Origin: Phyllobacterium sp. OV277
GTDB lineage: Bacteria > Pseudomonadota > Alphaproteobacteria > Rhizobiales > Rhizobiaceae
NCBI RefSeq assembly: GCF_900104355.1
Contig: NZ_FNIY01000001.1
Span: 744,001-808,000 of the forward strand
Length of the DNA: 64,000 nt
Direction: 5' to 3'
Shown here: positions 56,605-64,000 of the stretch, one piece after another
Numbering within the stretch: the first letter of the stretch is position 1
Layout: each line of letters begins with the position of its first letter
Translations under genes and position numbers: made by a program
Notes under the pieces: generated by a model
Told to the model about the DNA's origin: nothing
What the model saw: the letters and a program-made list of their open reading frames with translations, nothing else
The model's database searches: none

Positions 56605-57779
56605 GCACTGCCTATGCACTGACCGGCGCCGACATTTTCGACGGCGAAAACTGGCACACCGGTTCCGCTATCCTTGTTGATGAGGGCGTTATCTCCGCTA
56701 TCGTTGCCGAAGCGGATATCCCCGCCGGGATCAGGCGCGTCGAAATGCAGGGCGGCAAGCTGGTGCCCGGTTTCATCGACGTTCAGGTGAATGGAGGCGG
56801 CGGTGTGCTCCTGAATGACGGTCCGACCGTTGAAGCGATCAGGACGATCTGCAAGGCGCATGTGGCGTTTGGCACCACTGCTCTGCTGCCGACCCTGATT
56901 ACCGATACGCCAGAGATCACCAACGCAGCTATTGCGGCGGGCAAGGCTGCGGCACAGGAAAAGGTTGCCGGTTTTATTGGCCTGCACCTTGAAGGCCCCC
57001 ACCTTTCCGTATCGCACAAGGGCACGCACGACCCGGCGCTTATCCGCCCTATGGAAGACAGCGATCTCGTGGCCATCATCGAAGCCGTGCAGGAACTGCC
57101 GGTTCTGCTGACCACAGTCGCGCCGGAAACCGTTCCTGCGGACAAGATCAAAGCCATGGTGGATACGGGCGTTATTGTCAGCATCGGCCATAGCGGTGCT
57201 TCCTATGACATTGCAATCGCGGCAAAGGAAGCCGGTGCTTCCATGGCTACGCACCTCTTCAACGCCATGAGCCAGCTCGGGCATCGTGCGCCGGGTGTTG
57301 TCGGGGCTGTTCTTGAATCGGGCGAATTGTCAGCAGGCTTGATCGCCGACGGGTTCCATGTGGACAAGGCTTCCATGGCAATTGCGTTGCGGGCGAAAAA
57401 AGGCCCGGCTAAAATTTTTCTCGTCACCGATGCCATGTCGACGATTGGCACTGACATCACCACCTTTACGCTGAATGGCCGGACAATCCGTCGCGAGGGC
57501 GGGCGCCTGACGCTTGAAGATGGCACGCTGGCCGGTGCTGATCTTGATATGATTTCAGCTGTTCGTTTCGTGCATCACGAGCTTGGGCTTGATCTCGATG
57601 AAGCCCTGCGCATGGCCTCGCTTTATCCGGCGGAAAGCATCCGCATCGATCATCAGTACGGGCGCATTAACGCTGGCTACGTCGCCAATATCGTTCACCT
57701 TGATGATGCGCTTGATGTTGATCATGTGTGGATTGATGGCGATGTGCATTACGCGCGTGGTTCGACAAGCTCACCATGA
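56601..57779 (+). CDS. nagA: N-acetylglucosamine-6-phosphate deacetylase NagA
   Basis: Metal amidohydrolase yielding GlcN-6-P and acetate. 392 residues: VPGFIDVQVNGGGGVL (first metal region), GLHLEGPHLSVSHKGTHDP, IGHSGASYDIAIAA, THLFNAMSQLGHRAPGVVG and VTDAMSTIGTD (catalytic Asp about 273). Overlaps nagB-II (ATGA). The last residues RGSTSSP and the TGA stop are encoded by the left end of a palindromic intergenic element (57757 onward), so the tail is probably acquired. Confidence 0.95.
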   Translation: MSTAYALTGADIFDGENWHTGSAILVDEGVISAIVAEADIPAGIRRVEMQGGKLVPGFIDVQVNGGGGVLLNDGPTVEAIRTICKAHVAFGTTALLPTLITDTPEITNAAIAAGKAAAQEKVAGFIGLHLEGPHLSVSHKGTHDPALIRPMEDSDLVAIIEAVQELPVLLTTVAPETVPADKIKAMVDTGVIVSIGHSGASYDIAIAAKEAGASMATHLFNAMSQLGHRAPGVVGAVLESGELSAGLIADGFHVDKASMAIALRAKKGPAKIFLVTDAMSTIGTDITTFTLNGRTIRREGGRLTLEDGTLAGADLDMISAVRFVHHELGLDLDEALRMASLYPAESIRIDHQYGRINAGYVANIVHLDDALDVDHVWIDGDVHYARGSTSSP

Positions 57780-58100
57780 GGAACTTGGGCGGATGCAATG
57801 CTAATCGCAAGGGTAGCAGAATTTAGCTCCCCACCCCACGCCCATCCAACTCTGTCATCCTCGGGCTTGACCCGAGGACCCACAATTTAAAATGCATCGA
57901 GCGTCCACATTCGTCTGACCTCCTTAGCGGTGGGTCCTCGGGTCATCCTCGGGTTAAACCCGAGGACTGAGGATGACGGGTAGAGGTATGTCCTCCCGTG
58001 GATGGCAGAGATGGGTAGGGGGTGGGGAGCTAAATTCTACAACGTTGGCGATTAGCGTTGCATCACCCCTCTCCCTCATGGTGAGCTTGTCGAACCACGA
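57757..58100. repeat. Palindromic intergenic element, family A copy 3 (nested, largest)
   Basis: Outer left arm GTGGTTCGACAAGCTCACC at 57757 is the last part of nagA; right arm at 58063-58100 (CCTCTCCCTCATGGTGAGC) is its complement. Nested arms TGTCATCCTCGGGCTTGACC (57854) and the complement near 57930-57980, here with an extra partial duplication of GGTCATCCTCGGG. A third shared piece, GAATTTAGCTCCCCACC (57818) and GGTGGGGAGCTAAATTC (58021), forms a middle arm pair. No gene inside. Confidence 0.88.
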
Positions 58101-58216
58101 ACCAAGAAACACGCACAACAAGTTCAACCCGCACCCATCTCCCTCATGAGCACCACCCGAGTTGACGGCCTTCTCCGATTGGCGATACTTTCCATCCAAG
58201 CAATCGGAGAAGTGAA
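58101..58216. other. Promoter region of pncA
   Basis: Short gap after the element. Contains CAATCGGAGAAG ribosome site before the pncA ATG. No other feature found. Confidence 0.5.
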
Positions 58217-58816
58217 ATGGCCAAGGATGCGCTTGTTGTTATCGACGTGCAGAATGATTTTTGCCCGGGCGGTACGCTGGCAGTGGATGGCGGCAACGAG
58301 ATTGTTCCAATCATCAACAAGCTGATCGTCCGGTTCGATCATGTGATCCTCACGCAGGATTGGCATCCTGCGGGTCATTCCAGTTTTGCCTCCACCCATC
58401 CCGGCAAGGCCCCCTTCGATACGATCAAAATGCCCTATGGTGACCAGACCCTATGGCCCAATCATTGCATTCAGGGCACACCGGGCGCCGAGTTTCATTC
58501 CGATCTGCACTGGACCAAAGCTGAACTCGTCATTCGCAAGGGTTTCCGCCCGCACATCGACAGCTATTCGGCTTTTTTCGAAAATGACCGCAAGACCCCA
58601 ACCGGGCTTGGCGGTTACTTGCGTGAACGCGGAATCACCAATGTGACCCTTGTCGGTCTTGCCACGGATTACTGTGTCGCCTATTCGGCGCTGGATGCCG
58701 TAAGCCACGGTTTTTCTGCCGATGTGCTGCTCGATGCCAGCCGTGCCATCGACATGGGCGGGTCGCTTGCCGCCATGGTCACAAAAATGCGCAATGCCGG
58801 TGTTACCCTGATCTGA
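58217..58816 (+). CDS. pncA: Nicotinamidase PncA
   Basis: Hydrolyses nicotinamide to nicotinate for NAD salvage. 199 residues, isochorismatase-like fold. Catalytic triad visible: Asp in VVIDVQNDFCPGG (about 9), Lys in the HWTKAELVIRKGF region near 105, and Cys in LATDYCVAYSALDAV near 150; metal ligands in TQDWHPAGHSSFASTHPG. ATG at 58217 after CGGAGAAG. Followed by the Pho-box region of the ugp operon. Confidence 0.95.
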   Translation: MAKDALVVIDVQNDFCPGGTLAVDGGNEIVPIINKLIVRFDHVILTQDWHPAGHSSFASTHPGKAPFDTIKMPYGDQTLWPNHCIQGTPGAEFHSDLHWTKAELVIRKGFRPHIDSYSAFFENDRKTPTGLGGYLRERGITNVTLVGLATDYCVAYSALDAVSHGFSADVLLDASRAIDMGGSLAAMVTKMRNAGVTLI

Positions 58817-58887
58817 CCGGCAAAAAGTGAACAGCTGCGCATTTTTTCCACAGGCTCGGTGTCAGACTTTAGGCCAACGTTATAAAA

Positions 58888-58905
58888 CTGTTGTTTCTCT
58901 GTCAC
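58888..58905 (+). promoter_or_regulatory. Candidate Pho box of the ugp operon
   Basis: CTGTTGT-TTCT-CTGTCAC: 7-4-7 layout with the second half a full match to CTGTCAY and the first 5 of 7. A GATAGT -10-like sequence starts 8 bases further on, the usual PhoB promoter geometry. 59 bases upstream of the ugpB ATG. Confidence 0.75.
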
Positions 58906-58964
58906 ATAATGAGGATAGTGCCCGTAAGCGCACTCTAGATGACGCCTCATTATGGGAGACACAC

Positions 58965-60275
58965 ATGACATTTCGCGGCACTTCGCTAAGCCTCGCATTC
59001 GGGCTTATCCTTGCATCCTCCACCTCATCTTTCGCCCTCACCGAAATCAGCTGGTGGCACGCCATGACGGGCGCCAACAACGAGGTTGTTGAAACCCTCT
59101 CCAAGGAATTCAACGAGAGCCAGAGCGAATACAAGGTGGTTCCTGTATTCAAGGGCACCTACCCCGAAACACTCAATGCAGGCATTGCCGCGTTCCGTGC
59201 CAAGCAGGCGCCGCACATCATGCAGGTTTTCGACGCTGGAACGGGCGTCATGATGGGCGCTGAAGGCGCTATCAAGCCGGTTGCCGACATCCTCTCCATG
59301 GGTGGCGCAAAGTTCGACAAGAGCCTCTATCTGCCTGGAATCGTTGCATATTATTCCAAGCCTGACGGCACCATGCTGTCCTTCCCCTACAACAGTTCGT
59401 CGCCGATCCTTTATTACAACAAGGATATCTTCAAGAAGGCAGGCCTTGACGAAAATAACCCGCCTAAGACATGGCCCGAGGTTTGGGAAGCAGCCAAGAA
59501 GATCAAGACCAGCGGCGCGGCCAAATGCGGTTACACCTCCACTTGGCTGACGTGGATTCACACGGAAAACTTCGCCGCATGGAATAATCTGTCCTACGGC
59601 ACCAATGAAAACGGCATTGCCGGAACCGATGTCGAACTGAAGATCAATGCTCCGCTCTTCGTCAAGCATTTTCAGGAACTGGCCGATCTGGCCAAGGACG
59701 GCACATTCCGTTACGGCGGCCGCACGTCCGAAGCCAAGCCGCTATTCCTATCGGGCGAATGCGGCATCTTCACTGAATCGTCAGGCGGTCTCGGCGACGT
59801 GGTCAAATCTGGCATGAACTACGGCACCGGCCAGCTTCCCTATGATCCCGATGCCAAGGGCGCACCACAGAACACAACACCCGGCGGCGCCAGCCTTTGG
59901 GTATTCGGCGGCAAGACCGATGCCGAATATAAGGGTGTAGCAGCCTTCTTCACCTTCCTGTCGCGCACCGACATTCAGGCCCGCCTGCATCAGGTTTCCG
60001 GCTATCTGCCGGTAACGCTTGCCGCTTACGAGGAAACCAAGAAGTCGGGTTTCTACGACAAGAACCCCGCCCGCGAAATTCCGATCAAGCAGATGATGGG
60101 CAAGGCACCGACCGAGAACTCCAAGGGCGTGCGCCTGCCGAATCTGCCACAGGTGCGTGATATCGAGAACGAAGAGTTCGAGAATATGCTCTCCGGCAAG
60201 CAGACTGCCCAGCAGGCCCTCGACAATGCCGTCAAGCGCGGCAATGCAGCCATCAAACAGGCTAACGGCCAGTAA
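58965..60275 (+). CDS. ugpB: Glycerol-3-phosphate-binding protein UgpB
   Basis: Periplasmic binding protein for sn-glycerol-3-phosphate and glycerophosphodiesters. 436 residues: signal peptide about 1-24 ending SSFA, then ISWWHAMTGANNEVVETLSKEFNESQ (a UgpB hallmark), FKGTYPETLNAGIAAFRA, LPYDPDAKGAPQNTTPGGASLWV. ATG at 58965 with GGGAGA ahead. Start of ugpBAEC with a Pho box upstream. Confidence 0.94.
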   Translation: MTFRGTSLSLAFGLILASSTSSFALTEISWWHAMTGANNEVVETLSKEFNESQSEYKVVPVFKGTYPETLNAGIAAFRAKQAPHIMQVFDAGTGVMMGAEGAIKPVADILSMGGAKFDKSLYLPGIVAYYSKPDGTMLSFPYNSSSPILYYNKDIFKKAGLDENNPPKTWPEVWEAAKKIKTSGAAKCGYTSTWLTWIHTENFAAWNNLSYGTNENGIAGTDVELKINAPLFVKHFQELADLAKDGTFRYGGRTSEAKPLFLSGECGIFTESSGGLGDVVKSGMNYGTGQLPYDPDAKGAPQNTTPGGASLWVFGGKTDAEYKGVAAFFTFLSRTDIQARLHQVSGYLPVTLAAYEETKKSGFYDKNPAREIPIKQMMGKAPTENSKGVRLPNLPQVRDIENEEFENMLSGKQTAQQALDNAVKRGNAAIKQANGQ

Positions 60276-60291
60276 GCGCCTGTTCATGAAC

Positions 60292-60320
60292 ATCCCGTCC
60301 GCATTCCCAGCGGGCGGGAT
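60292..60320 (+). terminator. Stem-loop between ugpB and ugpA
   Basis: ATCCCGTCCGC at 60292-60302 pairs with GCGGGCGGGAT at 60310-60320 (11 bp, one G-U), followed by AATTTT. 16 bases past the ugpB stop. Probably partial termination or mRNA end protection that raises the UgpB to permease ratio. Confidence 0.6.
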
Positions 60321-60340
60321 AATTTTCAAGAGGGGCAATC

Positions 60341-61231
60341 ATGGCATCGTCAACGCGCGTCACCTTTCCAAATAAGTTTCTGCCCTATCTCCTGTTGGCG
60401 CCGCAGCTCGCCATCACGATTGTCTTTTTCTATTGGCCAGCGTCCCAGGCCATCCGCCAGTCGGTCCTGCGGGAAGACCCGTTTGGCCTGTCGACCCAGT
60501 TTGTCGGACTTGGAAATTTCAAACGTATCCTCAGTGACCCCAATTACCTGAACTCGCTTCAGGTGACGGTCGTCTTCTCCATCGCCACAGCCGTGATCGC
60601 CATGGGTTTTGCCCTGATGTTTGCCGTCATGGCCGACAAGGTCATCCGCGGCAAAGGCATCTACCGCACGCTGATGATCTGGCCTTACGCGGTGGCTCCG
60701 GCCATTGCCGGCATGCTCTGGCTGTTCCTGTTCAATCCATCCATGGGCACATTTGCCTATATGATCCGCTCTGCCGGATACAATTGGGACCCGTTGCTCA
60801 ATAGCGGTCAGGCAATGCTGCTTGTGGTCGCTGCCGCCGCGTGGAAGCAGATCAGCTATAATTTCCTGTTTTTCGTTGCCGGGCTCCAGTCCATTCCGAA
60901 ATCACTGATTGAAGCTGCCGCCATTGACGGCGCGGGTGAAACCAAGCGTTTCTGGACCATCGTCTTCCCGCTGCTCGCCCCGACGACGTTCTTCCTTCTG
61001 GTGGTCAACACCGTCTACGCCTTCTTCGACACGTTCGGCATCATTCACGCCGTTACGGGCGGCGGCCCCGGCAAGGCAACGGAGACACTGGTCTACAAGG
61101 TTTATAATGACGGCTTCGTCAATCTGATCCTTGGCGACTCCGCCGCGCAATCAGTCATCCTCATGGTTATTGTTATCGGTCTGACGGCGATCCAGTTCCG
61201 TTATGTCGAGCGCAAAGTTCATTACGGCTGA
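60341..61231 (+). CDS. ugpA: Glycerol-3-phosphate ABC permease UgpA
   Basis: 296-residue MalF-type permease, about six helices. N-terminal [23 protein letters not shown] and the EAA loop [29 protein letters not shown] near 190. AGAGGGGC ribosome site. Second gene of ugpBAEC. Confidence 0.93.
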   Translation: MASSTRVTFPNKFLPYLLLAPQLAITIVFFYWPASQAIRQSVLREDPFGLSTQFVGLGNFKRILSDPNYLNSLQVTVVFSIATAVIAMGFALMFAVMADKVIRGKGIYRTLMIWPYAVAPAIAGMLWLFLFNPSMGTFAYMIRSAGYNWDPLLNSGQAMLLVVAAAAWKQISYNFLFFVAGLQSIPKSLIEAAAIDGAGETKRFWTIVFPLLAPTTFFLLVVNTVYAFFDTFGIIHAVTGGGPGKATETLVYKVYNDGFVNLILGDSAAQSVILMVIVIGLTAIQFRYVERKVHYG

Positions 61232-61242
61232 GGGGAAAAGAC

Positions 61243-62091
61243 ATGATCCAGAACAATCCCATCAGCCGTATCGTGGCCCATATCGTCCTGATTATCGGTA
61301 TCCTGATCGTCGCCTTCCCGATCTACTACGCCTTTATCGCATCAACACAGTCGCTGCAGGACATTATGCGTCCGCCGTTGTCGCTGCTGCCCGGCGGGCA
61401 TTTCTGGGAAAACTATACAACCGCGCTTTTCGGCGGCATTGGCCGTATCGGCGGCGTCGGTGTTGGCCGCCTGCTCATCAACACAACGATCATGGCGCTG
61501 GCAATTGCCGTCGGCAAGATCATCATCTCGATTCTGTCAGCCTATGCCATCGTGTTTTTCCGCTTCCCGGGCCGCATGATCTTCTTCTGGTTGATCTTCA
61601 TCACGCTGATGCTCCCGGTCGAAGTGCGCATCCTGCCAACCTATAAGGTCATGGTCGATCTCGGTCTCATCGACACCTATACGGGCCTTACGGTTCCACT
61701 CATGGCATCGGCAACGGCAACGCTGCTGTTCCGCCAGTTCTTCATGACCATACCGGGCGAACTGGTCGAAGCGGCGCGCGTTGATGGTGCGGGGCCATGG
61801 CGCTTCTTCAAGGACATCCTGCTTCCTTTGTCCAAAACCAATATCGCAGCGCTGTTCGTCATCCTCTTCATCTACGGCTGGACCCAATATCTCTGGCCCC
61901 TGCTGATGACAAATCGCAATGACATGACAACCATCGTCATCGGTCTGCGCAAAATGATTTCCTTCGCCGATGCCGATACCGAATGGCATCTGGTGATGGT
62001 GACCTGCATTCTGGCCATCCTCCCCCCGGTCCTCGTCGTTGTCCTGATGCAACGCTGGTTCGTGCGCGGTCTGGTCGAAACGGAGAAATGA
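61243..62091 (+). CDS. ugpE: Glycerol-3-phosphate ABC permease UgpE
   Basis: 282-residue MalG-type permease with about six helices; VAFPIYYAFIASTQSLQDIMRPPLSLLPG near the N-terminus and EAA loop GELVEAARVDGAGPWRFFKDILLPLSKT near 175. Follows ugpA by 11 bases and precedes ugpC by 6. Confidence 0.93.
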   Translation: MIQNNPISRIVAHIVLIIGILIVAFPIYYAFIASTQSLQDIMRPPLSLLPGGHFWENYTTALFGGIGRIGGVGVGRLLINTTIMALAIAVGKIIISILSAYAIVFFRFPGRMIFFWLIFITLMLPVEVRILPTYKVMVDLGLIDTYTGLTVPLMASATATLLFRQFFMTIPGELVEAARVDGAGPWRFFKDILLPLSKTNIAALFVILFIYGWTQYLWPLLMTNRNDMTTIVIGLRKMISFADADTEWHLVMVTCILAILPPVLVVVLMQRWFVRGLVETEK

Positions 62092-62097
62092 TCTCAC

Positions 62098-63168
62098 ATG
62101 GCAAGTGTTGAACTTACGAATGTCCGCAAGGTTTATGCCGGTGCCGTCGAGGCGGTCAAAGGCGTCGACATCGCAATCAAGGACGGCGCGTTGTGCGTGC
62201 TTGTTGGCCCGTCAGGCTGCGGAAAATCGACGCTTCTGCGCATGATTGCCGGATTGGAATCGATCACTGACGGTACGGTCAAGATCGACAACAAGGTCGT
62301 CAATGATCTCGGACCGGCCGAGCGCGATATCGCCATGGTCTTCCAGAATTATGCGCTTTATCCGCATATGAAAGTCTATGACAATATGGCTTATGGCCTG
62401 CGCAACCGCGGCATGCCGAAGGATCAGATTGACAAGCGGGTGCGTGAGGCAGCCGCGACCCTCGAACTCACGCATCTTCTCGAGCGCCGCCCGAAGGAAC
62501 TGTCAGGTGGCCAGCGCCAGCGCGTGGCCATGGGCCGTGCCATCGTACGCAACCCGAAAGTGTTTCTCTTTGACGAGCCGCTTTCTAATCTGGATGCCAA
62601 GCTGCGCGGTCAGATGCGTGTCGAAATCAAGAACCTGCAGCGCCAGCTCGGCGTGACCAGCGTTTATGTCACCCATGATCAGTTGGAGGCGATGACGCTC
62701 GCCGACATTCTTGTGGTGATGAATGCCGGTGCTGTCGAACAGATTGGCGCGCCACTGGATATCTACGAAAAGCCTGCCAGCACATTCGTGGCAAGCTTTA
62801 TCGGCGCCCCGCCAATGAACCTTATTCCGGTGACATCAGACGGTTCGGGATTGATCCTGAAAGACGGCACCCGGATCGGCGCGCAGGGTCTTGCGGTGAC
62901 CGACAAGGACGCAATCATCGGTTTCCGTCCGGAAGATCTGGAAGTTGCCACCGGGACCGAGTCGCATGTTGGCGGCCTTTTGCTTGACCTCAAAGTGCTC
63001 GGTGTCGAGCCTGTCGGTGCGGAAAGCTATGTCTATGGCATTATCGGCGGCGAACGGGTTGTCGTCCGGGTTGCAGGTCGTTCGGTATCACAGCCCGATG
63101 ATCATCTCAGGGTCATCATCCCCAAGGAAAAGCTGCACCTTTTTGGCGGCAACGGGAAGCGCCTCTAA
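62098..63168 (+). CDS. ugpC: Glycerol-3-phosphate ABC ATPase UgpC
   Basis: 356 residues. ATPase domain with Walker [18 protein letters not shown] near 37, [16 protein letters not shown] near 134 and Walker [18 protein letters not shown]; a C-terminal TOBE domain (about 280-350) with [10 protein letters not shown]. Energises UgpAE. Last gene of the operon, with an inverted repeat 15 bases after the stop. Confidence 0.94.
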   Translation: MASVELTNVRKVYAGAVEAVKGVDIAIKDGALCVLVGPSGCGKSTLLRMIAGLESITDGTVKIDNKVVNDLGPAERDIAMVFQNYALYPHMKVYDNMAYGLRNRGMPKDQIDKRVREAAATLELTHLLERRPKELSGGQRQRVAMGRAIVRNPKVFLFDEPLSNLDAKLRGQMRVEIKNLQRQLGVTSVYVTHDQLEAMTLADILVVMNAGAVEQIGAPLDIYEKPASTFVASFIGAPPMNLIPVTSDGSGLILKDGTRIGAQGLAVTDKDAIIGFRPEDLEVATGTESHVGGLLLDLKVLGVEPVGAESYVYGIIGGERVVVRVAGRSVSQPDDHLRVIIPKEKLHLFGGNGKRL

Positions 63169-63183
63169 GGCGTTTTAGAGAGA

Positions 63184-63218
63184 TCACTCCCCTCTACCAT
63201 CAAGGCAGAAGGGAGTGA
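63184..63218. terminator. Inverted repeat between ugpC and the MetQ-like gene
   Basis: TCACTCCC at 63184-63191 and GGGAGTGA at 63211-63218, extendable by TCT/AGA after a mismatch, with a roughly 19-base loop. It lies between two convergent genes and may end both transcripts, though T-runs are weak. Confidence 0.5.
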
Positions 63219-63227
63219 GATTATCAT

Positions 63228-64000
63228 TTACCAGGCTGGAACAGCAGCACCCTTGTACTTGTCCAGGATGAACTGCTTGACCGGGTCGGAATGGTAGGAT
63301 TCGATCAGCGTCTTGACCCAAGGCTTATCCTTGTCGGCTTTACGAACGGCGATCAGATTGACGTAAGGTGCCTTTTCGCCTTCCTTCAGGATCGGGTCCT
63401 TCATCGGATCAAGACCAGCTTCAAGCGCATAATTGGTGTTGATCGCGGCGGCATCGACATCATCGATCGAACGCGGCAGCTGGGCTGCATCGAGCTCGAC
63501 GAACTTGAAGTTCTTCTTGTTCTCGACGATATCGGCAAGCGTGACTTTAAGGCCGGAACCTTCCTTCAGCTTGATGGCGCCTTTATCCGCGATGATGAGC
63601 AGCGCGCGGCCGCCATTGGTCGGATCGTTCGGAATGGCAATGGTTGCACCATCGGCCAGTTCATCAAAGCTCTTCACCTTCTTCGAATAAACGCCCATCG
63701 GGAAATTTACCGTGTAGGCGACATCAACCAGATCAAATTTGCGGTCGGCAATCTGGTTGTCGAGATAGGGCTTGTGCTGGAACGAGTTGGCATCAAGCTC
63801 GCCATCGTTCAGCGCCTGATTGGGCACGACATAGTCGGAAAATTCGAAAATCTCGATATCAAGGCCCTTTGGCTTGGCGATTTCCTTGACCTTTTCCATG
63901 ATCTGCGCGTGTTCGCCGGGCGTCACGCCAATCTTGATCGTTTCGGCAAGCGCACTGGTGGCGCTGAGAATTGCCGCCAGCGCAGCCGTGGCGAGGATTT
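63228..64000 (-). CDS. MetQ/NlpA family substrate-binding protein (5' end cut by window)
   Basis: Periplasmic binding protein of methionine-type ABC importers. From the right edge the frame reads ILATAALAAILSATSALA, the end of a signal peptide with cleavage before ETIKIG, then GVTPGEHAQIMEKVKE, DYVVPNQALNDGELDANSFQHKPYLDNQ, typical of NlpA lipoproteins, though here a lipobox Cys is absent. About 257 residues visible; only the first few are missing. The metN and metI partners would be expected to the right. D- or L-methionine is the usual substrate. Confidence 0.9.
   Translation of the reverse strand, partial: ILATAALAAILSATSALAETIKIGVTPGEHAQIMEKVKEIAKPKGLDIEIFEFSDYVVPNQALNDGELDANSFQHKPYLDNQIADRKFDLVDVAYTVNFPMGVYSKKVKSFDELADGATIAIPNDPTNGGRALLIIADKGAIKLKEGSGLKVTLADIVENKKNFKFVELDAAQLPRSIDDVDAAAINTNYALEAGLDPMKDPILKEGEKAPYVNLIAVRKADKDKPWVKTLIESYHSDPVKQFILDKYKGAAVPAW

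Overview
The window looks like chromosome from an alphaproteobacterium of the order Hyphomicrobiales, probably near Brucella/Ochrobactrum/Phyllobacterium. The evidence is the gene content (betaine-lipid genes btaA/btaB, an ArsR-methyltransferase regulator beside metF, a GntR-regulated amino-sugar locus, BluB behind a B12 riboswitch), an RNase P RNA of bacterial type A, and abundant short palindromic intergenic repeats. The genus cannot be fixed from the sequence alone. No phage, insertion sequence, CRISPR array, tRNA or rRNA was seen.

Layout. 1-12567 (minus strand) is the division and cell wall (dcw) cluster read as mraZ-rsmH-ftsL-ftsI-murE-murF-mraY-murD-ftsW-murG-murC, nearly all genes touching or overlapping; murC runs off the left edge. 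12568-13860 holds a MraZ-box-like array, two palindromic repeat composites and rnpB (minus). 13863-16783 (minus) has a lytic transglycosylase, an AmpD-type amidase, a DjlA-like J-protein and a small lipoprotein. 17603-20784 is a marR-MFS-HlyD efflux operon. 21157-23072 is btaAB behind a candidate Pho box. 23116-23801 is a VapBC-like toxin-antitoxin pair. 23917-28616 has a lipase-like protein lacking the nucleophile serine, a GH25 lysozyme lipoprotein, an MltB-like transglycosylase and an ornithine decarboxylase-like enzyme. 30729-32659 is metF with its SahR-like regulator; 33048-34018 is bluB with its cobalamin riboswitch; 34818-36467 is ettA. 37158-40940 is an operon of hydrolase, class III CoA-transferase and TPP enzyme. 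41030-43785 is a three-gene membrane glycosylation operon. 44091-46614 has UDP-glucose dehydrogenase and an aldo/keto reductase. 46799-47435 is a Phd/PemK-like toxin-antitoxin pair behind a 9-bp-period TACGTA array.

47438-57779 is a divergent amino-sugar salvage locus. The minus operon is murQ, a sugar ABC importer (binding protein, two permeases, ATPase) and a Gfo/Idh oxidoreductase. The plus operon is a BadF-type kinase, a GntR regulator, a SIS-type glucosamine-6-phosphate deaminase and nagA. Both promoters carry the same 7-4-7 TGGTATT tandem, so the GntR protein probably controls both. Import, kinase, etherase, deacetylase and deaminase together would carry GlcNAc/MurNAc to fructose-6-phosphate. 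58217-58816 is pncA. 58965-63168 is a complete ugpBAEC glycerol-3-phosphate importer behind a second good Pho box, so this importer and btaAB may form one phosphate-starvation response. 63228-64000 is the 3' part of a MetQ-type binding protein (minus).

The most unusual structure is a family of nested palindromic elements (about 160-345 bp; 12909-13068, 43821-44104, 57757-58100). Two copies overlap gene ends so that the element supplies the last residues and stop codon of nagA and of UDP-glucose dehydrogenase, in the same reading frame.
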